DNA of 64,000 bases from Streblospio benedicti. Lineage: Eukaryota > Annelida > Polychaeta > Spionida > Spionidae. Where the stretch lies: contig CM032664.1 of the NCBI GenBank assembly GCA_019095985.1, positions 58,636,682-58,700,681 of the forward strand, written 5' to 3'. The notes beneath the pieces were generated by a model. The model was not told the DNA's origin. It ran no database searches and was given only the letters and a program-made list of their open reading frames with translations. Below are positions 57,546-64,000 of this stretch, in pieces. How positions within the stretch are numbered: position 1 is the stretch's first letter; every line of letters begins with the position of its first letter. The translations under genes were made by a program, and so were the position numbers.

Positions 57546-58423
57546 CTGAATAGCAAATACACGACTTTTCGGTTTCTCATTAAAAAAAATAAAACGGGAA
57601 TTATATCTTATATTTACGAAAGTACTTCGTGTTGGTTCGTAAACAAAGCAGTACTCTTTCCAGCATACGCGTGACGTAAATGCTTTACTTACGTGGATTA
57701 AACGGTGCACGTGACGTGCATGAAAAGGCACAACCTCCAAGCAGCGAACTAACTAAGTTGTTGACAGCTGGTGTAATACCCTGTAGTTCTGTTCTCTTAA
57801 TAATGCCTAATCAATTGCAGATTATAATTACGTCTGCCGTGCGTTAAGTACCTATTGGATTAATCAAATCAAGTCAAATATACTACAGAGAATATTGCAT
57901 AACATAAATTTAATCTTTAGCAAACTGATGGTGTGTGTAAAAAAACTGTAAACACGCAAACCCCGGGACGCAAACACACTGTGTTCTTGTAATTGGTTTC
58001 TTATGATAAAATAATAGAAAATAAAAAGGTAAAAGATATCCCATTTTGTTGCAAAATCACACAATTCGGTTATAGACACGATGTGTTTTTTTTAACATCT
58101 CTGCAAAAAAAATCTAAATATTCTTAAGATTTTCAAATGGCCAGGGTTGTGGAGAAAAAATTGTTAAAAATACACTCAAATTATGCGTTCTAGTACCGCC
58201 CAATTCTGCACTGGTTTTCCAGCTAGCATATATTATACAGGATACACCTATATAGTCCCTACCGGGCTTGCCTACATGAAGATATAAAAATTAAAAAATA
58301 TTGCATATGAAGAAATAAGCATATAAAGGTTGTTTTTTTTTTAAAAAAAAGAATATGTCTATTGTTAATGGTTAGAATCATAAGGGTTGGCCATCTACCA
58401 AGGCAGTGCCTTTATATATGAAT
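57546..58423. repeat. tandem triplication, unit B
   Basis: Near-identical to unit A from CTGAATAGCAAATAC onward, but it lacks the last about 170 bases of A (the hairpin region) and has an extra 14-base CCCCGGGACGCAAA segment near 57962. Most other differences are homopolymer lengths. Confidence 0.9.
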
Positions 58424-59008
58424 ACTAAGTTGTTGACAGCTGGTGTAATACCCTGTAGTTCTGTTCTCTTAATAATGCCTAATCAATTGCAGATTATAAT
58501 TACGTCTGCCGTGCGTTAAGTACCTATTGGATTAATCAAATCAAGTCAAATATACTACAGAGAATATTGCATAACATAAATTTAATCTTTAGCAAACTGA
58601 TGGTGTGTGTAAAAAAAAACTGTAAACACGCAAACACACTGTGTTCTTGTAATTGGTTTCTTATGATAAAATAATAGAAAATAAAAAGGTAAAAGATATC
58701 CCATTTTGTTGCAAAATCACACAATTCGGTTATAGACACGATGTGTTTTTTTAACATCTCTGCAAAAAAATCTAAATATTCTTAAGATTTTCAAATGGCC
58801 AGGGTTGTGGAGAAAAAAAAAATTAAAAATACACTCAAATTATGCGTTCTAGTACCGCCCAATTCTGCACTGGTTTTCCAGCTAGCATATATTATACAGG
58901 ATACACCTATATAGTCCGCTTGCCTACATGAAGATATAAAAATTAAACCCATATTGCATATGAAGAAATAAGCATATAAAGGTTGTTTTTTTTTTAAAAT
59001 AGAATATG
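58424..59008. repeat. tandem triplication, unit C (5' truncated)
   Basis: Starts at ACTAAGTTGTTGACAGC, equivalent to unit A position 56723, so it lacks the ACGT-core cluster, and ends at AGAATATG where similarity stops. It has small deletions of its own (for example in TATAGTCCGCTTGCC). Confidence 0.9.
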
Positions 59009-59975
59009 GTAAAACTGAATCGGCAAATCTGTTGCAATTTGAATGACATCAATTATATGTAGAAATGGGTATGGTTAAAATTTTCGAATAGAAGTTATTT
59101 GAACATCAAGATTAGAAAACTAGTGGACAATAGTCTATTATATTGGCACCACTCGCTGAAAAAGCGCCGTTTTTAAGGGCTGGTACGTCATTTTTACGTT
59201 CATAAACCAACTACTTACGTCGATATTTAGTATCAAGGCAATAAGAAATAAAGTATAACCTGCTGCTCGCACGGCATACAGATACTTGGTTTGTGTCTTC
59301 TAAACTGGATGTTGATGGCAATTGAAACGTCAGAACACAGATAATGTGAATTGCAACAGTCATATGAAAATGAAATATCCTTAGAGCGTGTGTTTCTTTG
59401 AAAACGAATAAGATTATGGTGTCAACTACTGCCGGTCCGGTAAGAAAGTATCCCTGTTTAAAAACGTTTTCACTCAAAAATGTTGCAAGTAAACATCTAT
59501 TATGTATAAAAATCTTCAGTAGTAAATTTTACATAGGTGTATGAATTTTTATTCTGAATTATCGCCAGTTTCATAAGCTCCCAAATCTTGCTAAACATAT
59601 GCACTATTCCAGTGTTAATAAAAGTAATTCCCGATAATCGACGACCACTCGATGATTCAATGTGGCGACCTACTTCCTGTCTGTATAGATTTTGCAAGGT
59701 GTAATAGAATGGCGTTTTGAGATGCATTTTTTTCTGATTTATTTTTTTCTATAATTTTAACAGAACAGAAATAAAATTTCGTCTTCCTCCTGAATCGCTG
59801 ACCTATGTCTATGTATGTGCTGTAATGCTTCTAGCCATTGTTCCTTGTCGTTGGAAAATTTGGTCATCTATACAGCCTTTCCATCATCGCTTTGTATCAC
59901 AGACAATTTGCACCGAAATATATTCATGACAACAGGATAAAAGTATAGTCAATTAATGAGATTTGATAGATAAAT
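59009..59975. other. no gene recognised
   Basis: AT-rich. Open frames of 75-88 codons on the minus strand (59211-59477, 59500-59727) have no recognisable features. Confidence 0.45.
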
Positions 59976-60631
59976 ATTGGAGGGTCTATCGTAGAATTTT
60001 GCGGTGATGTGTGATTGACACGAGCGCCAGTGAGTGTCAATCACCCCATCACCGTCATGTCGAAATTCTAGTTCCATTGAAATTCTCATTGCCATATAAC
60101 ATTCAACATTCAAGTCATTTTGAGCGCGGCGGAGACGTCAATTCCCGCAGTTTTTTGAGCGCGGTGGAGTTAGTCTAATCTGTTGTACTCCGCACAGCAT
60201 TAACACGCCTTCATGGCCTTTACTACGTCAACGGCTGTATTGATATTGTGAGGAGGTTAGACTAGCGCTGTGTTTATTATTTCTTGGTGTCAAATCAATC
60301 GCATATTCGTCCTTTATCATTCACAAATGTTTTTATAGTGGATAATTTCGAAACTATGCTAAATATTCAAAGGTTTTAACTGAATAACAGCCGCTGAGTC
60401 AGATGGTCAAAATGGCAATGAGAACGTTATGATATGATTTATTTTCAAATAAAAACGAATATGACACGCATTTAGTGTGGATTTTAGTCATTTTAGTCAT
60501 GATAGAATGGTATTTGAGCATTCGATTGTCGGGTCAATGGTAGAATTTTGCACGGTGATGTGTGATTGACACTCACTGCGTTCGTGTCAATCACACATCA
60601 CCATGCAAAATTCTACCATTGACCCTCCAAT
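59976..60631. mobile_element. foldback element made of two palindromes
   Basis: The outer ends are inverted: ATTGGAGGGTC ... GTGATGTGTGATTGACAC at the left and its complement at the right. Each end is itself a palindrome (about 59993-60070 and 60533-60625). The centre is non-coding and holds a direct repeat TTTTGAGCGCGGCGGAG / TTTTGAGCGCGGTGGAG at about 60118-60168. Confidence 0.75.
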
Positions 60632-61449
60632 CTCGTGCTCAAATCCTACAGTTTTCTATGAAAGTCGATAGATTTCTTAGTCATATAGCTAAGACCCTGC
60701 CAAGGAGGATGGAACCAATTATGGCATGATTTGCAGGAGAAGTACAGAGAACCGGCCTCTAGCATCTAACTAGTGCAGAAGGGATCGCTCGAACATGGTT
60801 GGCCACGGCTATCATTATCATAAACAATGTCACAGTATGGGAATATGGCAAATTTCTTTTATTTTTCCATGCACACCCTCAATCTGTCTTCTGAAAAGAG
60901 CAAACTAATTACCAGAGTATGAACCAAACAACACCAGATCTAAATCAGACAACAGCTATTCATGTTTACATTGGTGTAAACTTGCTATCTAAGTTATTAA
61001 CACTCAGAATGCTCAGACACTATGGCCTGCGGTCCATGATTTAATGGATATATAATATCAATAGTGGATATGTAGATAGTACATCAGATAAGTTCACAAA
61101 TCCAGATAACTATCAAATTATTTGCTTCTTAAAATTTGGTTGCCTTATAACTCATTATTAGTGTTTTTATGTTTAGTAGAACTTGTAGACAAAATGGCTA
61201 ACTAACGGTATTCGAGCAATAGCCAGTGAATCCGGGAACATCAAGGGCATGTGCATCGTCGCTCTACGGGAATTTCTTTTACACTGTACATATATTCAGT
61301 GGTGCAATAACTGATAAGCCCGAATAGGTAAGGTTATACTTTGTAAAAATGGCTGTGATTATCTTTGTTTCGTGATTATAAACAAATAAATAACAGTATT
61401 GAAACGAAAGTCAGTGAGATACATCTTTGGAATACCTGGTAAAGGTATT

Positions 61450-61543
61450 GGAGAATCGTGGAATCGAACTCACGACCTTCCAACCATGATTCAGACCGGT
61501 CATATGTCATAGTTGAATGTGCAGACCACTACACCAATTCCCC
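61450..61543 (-). repeat. tRNA-like sequence (SINE head or tRNA pseudogene)
   Basis: Minus strand: GGGGAATTGGTGTAGTGGTC ... GAGTTCGATTCC ... ATTCTCC. The ends pair as a 7-bp acceptor stem with one G-U, a D arm (GTGT..GCAC) and A and B boxes are clear, but the anticodon arm and T stem do not form properly, so a functional tRNA is unlikely. Confidence 0.55.
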
Positions 61544-61799
61544 TAGACGACTGAGACAAGCTTCGTAACTTGCCTATATGCTTTCAGACACACATGTCTG
61601 ACACCTGACGCTATATTTAGCCTTAGCCTTTGCCTTTAGCCTTGATCGACACGCACCCACTAACCTTGTACCAAGTACGTTGTATCAATGCAGGATGCAT
61701 TGTGCTAGTTCCCACTTCACTTTTGTTACAGATTCTCAACTAGTCTTATTCCACATTCTTTGTGTGTCCCTCTGGCTTCCAGTCCTCCCCGCGTCGAGG

Positions 61800-62271
61800 T
61801 CCCCCTTCTAGACAAAAAGCTCACCGTTATTAGTGTAATTGATAGAAAGAGAAATAGGGAGAGATGTTTAGATAAAGTAGAAACGAGTTTCAGAAAGAGA
61901 ATGAAACAGCAGTTATTTGTGATTTTTTATGTTTTATTTTGAACTGAAAAGTGTTTGGTCCTGTAATAGGTAGGTCATCACGTTTGGTCATGTTTGGTCG
62001 CGGGTTTTAGTAGGTACCCATGTGTAACTTACCTACTAAAAAACCCGCGACCAAACGTGACCAAGCCTGACGTGACCTACCCTTGACTATAACGAGACCA
62101 ATACGGGACTAAACAATTTTCAGTATAAACTAAAACAGAGACAATCACAAATAACTGCTGTGTTTATTTTATTTCTAGTACTATTATCTACTCAGACTAT
62201 GGACCTATACCTATTTAATACTCTTTCTATCAATTACACTAATAATGGTGAAGTTTTCTCTGCAAGGGGGG
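61800..62271. mobile_element. long foldback element with central palindrome
   Basis: Arms run from CCCCCTTCTAGAC at the left to GCAAGGGGG at the right, with matching blocks TTATTAGTGTAATTGATAGA and CAGCAGTTATTTGTGATT. The centre is a tighter palindrome around GGTCGCGGGTTTTAGTAGGT (61998-62058). Confidence 0.75.
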
Positions 62272-63084
62272 AATGACAGGAAGGCAGATGGATGCACAAA
62301 GAATGTGGAAGACGTTTGGACAATGTTATTTATTTGTTTATACTCTCTGAACAGCCAATTTTACATAGTATCACACATGCCCTTGATGTTCACGGATTTT
62401 AATAAATGTTCACTAGCTAATGATGGAATCGCACTAGTCAGCCATGTTGCCTTAAAATAAAAACACTAAAGAATGGGTTATGAGGCGACCTGATGTGATT
62501 TTAAGAAGGAAATAATTTGATAGTTCTCTGAGATAGTTCTCTCATTTGGAATGTATTATGTAACATTAATGTATTGAGCCTGTCATGTACTATCTACATA
62601 TCATATATTGATATTATATTGCTAAATTGTTGCATAATCGACAGTCTGAAAACTCAATTGTCACAGAACAATAGATCCATCAATGTGTGTCAAATGTATA
62701 GATGAGGCACAGATATCCACTAAATCATCGACCGCAAAGGCTATTGTGTCTGCGCATTCTGATTGTTGATTACCTAGACAGCAAGTGTCTGTGTGGTTTG
62801 GTTCATATACACAAAAGCAATCTGAAGTTCATGATTGTTTGATTTGGTACCAAAATAGACAAATGCAAGTTTACATTTCCAGGATAGTTCATTGGTGGAT
62901 TTTGTAAATGCTTCCATTTCTACATTGTCCATGAAATTATGATATTACCCCAACAAATTTCTTCGTGTCACTGTATACAAACACAGAGCTGGCCATGACG
63001 TCACTGACAGGGGTGTTCTTTATATGCATCAACAGCAACTTTTAAAGCTACATGATTGATTACGAGTTTCGTTTGTTGGCCCTT
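62272..63084. other. no gene recognised
   Basis: AT-rich sequence without recognisable exons or repeats. The 71-codon frame at 62245-62460 overlaps the foldback arm and has no features. Confidence 0.45.
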
Positions 63085-63089
63085 TAACA

Positions 63090-63172
63090 GCTCGCTGCTT
63101 GGGATGATGGTATTATTCTGGTCCCACAACCTTGGGGTTGTGAGTTTGAGTCCCGTCAGGGCCACTTGATAT
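63090..63172 (+). repeat. tRNA-like SINE head, copy 2
   Basis: GCTGCTTGGGATGATGGTAT through GCCACTTGATATA, about 90 percent identical to 30535-30615 and in the same orientation, but without the inverted arms that surround that copy. Confidence 0.55.
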
Positions 63173-63717
63173 AGTGATGTACAATTTGAAAAAATACAGT
63201 AAGTTGAATTTGTATAAATGTGTATTTACAATATAATGAAATAAACAACGATCGAAGCAAAATCAAAATATATTTGAGTATTTTTTGTGGTACATGTACA
63301 ACTAAATATAGACAACCTCTAGTACATACAAATTTGACATCTGCCACCCATTCACTCCAACCTCCCATGAAATCTGCAGAAAAATAAGTTTTACCTGTCC
63401 CTGCATATTTTCATGACCACCATGACCTCTGACTATACTTTAGCAGGTAATAATAAGCAGCCGCTATCAGCTTTTTGCTGATTTTCTTTTCCATTTATTA
63501 CAAACAATAAATTTAAGTCATTTAATTGAAAAACATTACAAATCAAAATACATTGGCGGTGATTTGATTTCAAGAAAAAAAAATTTACTAAATTCTATGG
63601 AATGTGTCATATTCATGTTGATTTACTCATTAGATGTAGAGGGCATGCCCAGATTCCTGAGATTTCTAGAGACCTTTTGGTGAATTTTGATTTTCAACCA
63701 TTTCATTTTTAACAAAA

Positions 63718-64000
63718 TCATTTTGCTTTTCTGATAAGAGTTTCAGTTTTATTACGTATACTTAATGCTTCATAATCATAGAAATCAGAGACAAGTTTTG
63801 ATCTACGAAATTTGACCCATGCTTTATCTCTCTTACTTAATATATATAGGCTCGAAGATATCACCAAGAACCATGATTCACAATTATTCTTTGGTCGAAC
63901 TGATTTTATAGGAGCTATGGAATCAACAACGTTCAAACATCTAGCAGATTTTTTTCTTCCAAGTACAATCAATTCATTCAATAGTGCTAGCATTTCATTT
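63718..64000 (-). pseudogene. LINE open-reading-frame fragment at window edge
   Basis: A minus-strand frame with SKRDKAWVKFRRSKLVSDFY followed by RNKTETLIRKAK. This matches the linker of non-LTR retrotransposon ORF2 between endonuclease and reverse transcriptase (RD.A..K.R.S....D...Y..LRN.....IRKAK...). The upstream part would lie beyond the window; downstream (below 63718) the frame ends and no reverse transcriptase follows, so the copy is truncated. Confidence 0.6.

Noticed and set aside
61450-61543. Functional tRNA gene
   Set aside because: Acceptor and D arms pair, but the anticodon arm and T stem do not; 94 bases is too long without a proper variable arm or intron.

Overview
The window reads as nuclear DNA of an AT-rich invertebrate animal. 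All recognisable host genes are split by many short spliceosomal introns, most intergenic and intronic DNA is packed with foldback elements, SINE-like and LTR remnants, and the gene content (TXNL1, WDR61/SKI8, TTC23, CFAP144/FAM183A, FZR1) is that of a ciliated bilaterian. A marine lophotrochozoan such as a bivalve mollusc fits best, but that is inference from gene content and repeat style. An assembly gap (100 N) lies at 12348-12447.

Layout. (1) 1-3.0 kb: a short LTR element (566-3013) with a tRNA-Pro-type primer site and one gag-like ORF. (2) 3.2-10.7 kb, minus: a four-exon gene for a 137-residue single-pass membrane protein (signal peptide, one six-Cys EGF module, acidic Tyr-rich stalk, TM helix). 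It is invisible as a single ORF; its introns hold a TIR transposon, a foldback and a solo LTR. (3) 12.4-17.9 kb: a strikingly GC-rich Polinton/Maverick fossil on the minus strand carrying integrase, capsid and packaging-ATPase genes, broken in several places. (4) 17.9-24.3 kb: repeats, a gag-like LTR-element remnant and a GC-rich tandem-repeat island. (5) 24.4-29.8 kb, plus: TXNL1, eight coding exons. (6) 31.1-35.9 kb, minus: WDR61, ten coding exons. (7) 38.0-43.9 kb, plus: a TTC23-family gene, eleven coding exons, with one AT-AC (U12-type) intron and two GC-AG introns. (8) 45.0-47.6 kb, minus: CFAP144, four exons. (9) 48.4-52.2 kb, plus: FZR1 (Cdh1), thirteen exons, head-to-head with CFAP144. 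(10) 53.9-56.0 kb, minus: three exons of an unrecognised gene, probably transposase-related. (11) 56.5-59.0 kb: a recent tandem triplication. (12) 59-64 kb: foldbacks, tRNA-like SINE heads and, at the edge, a LINE fragment.

Working relations. TXNL1 is a proteasome-associated thioredoxin; WDR61 is a SKI/PAF1 complex propeller; TTC23 and CFAP144 are both ciliary; FZR1 is the APC/C co-activator. Gene pairs are convergent (TXNL1/WDR61, TTC23/CFAP144) or divergent (WDR61/TTC23, CFAP144/FZR1). The splice models for the five named genes and the EGF gene were checked by hand: exon phases agree at every junction and the totals are whole numbers of codons.
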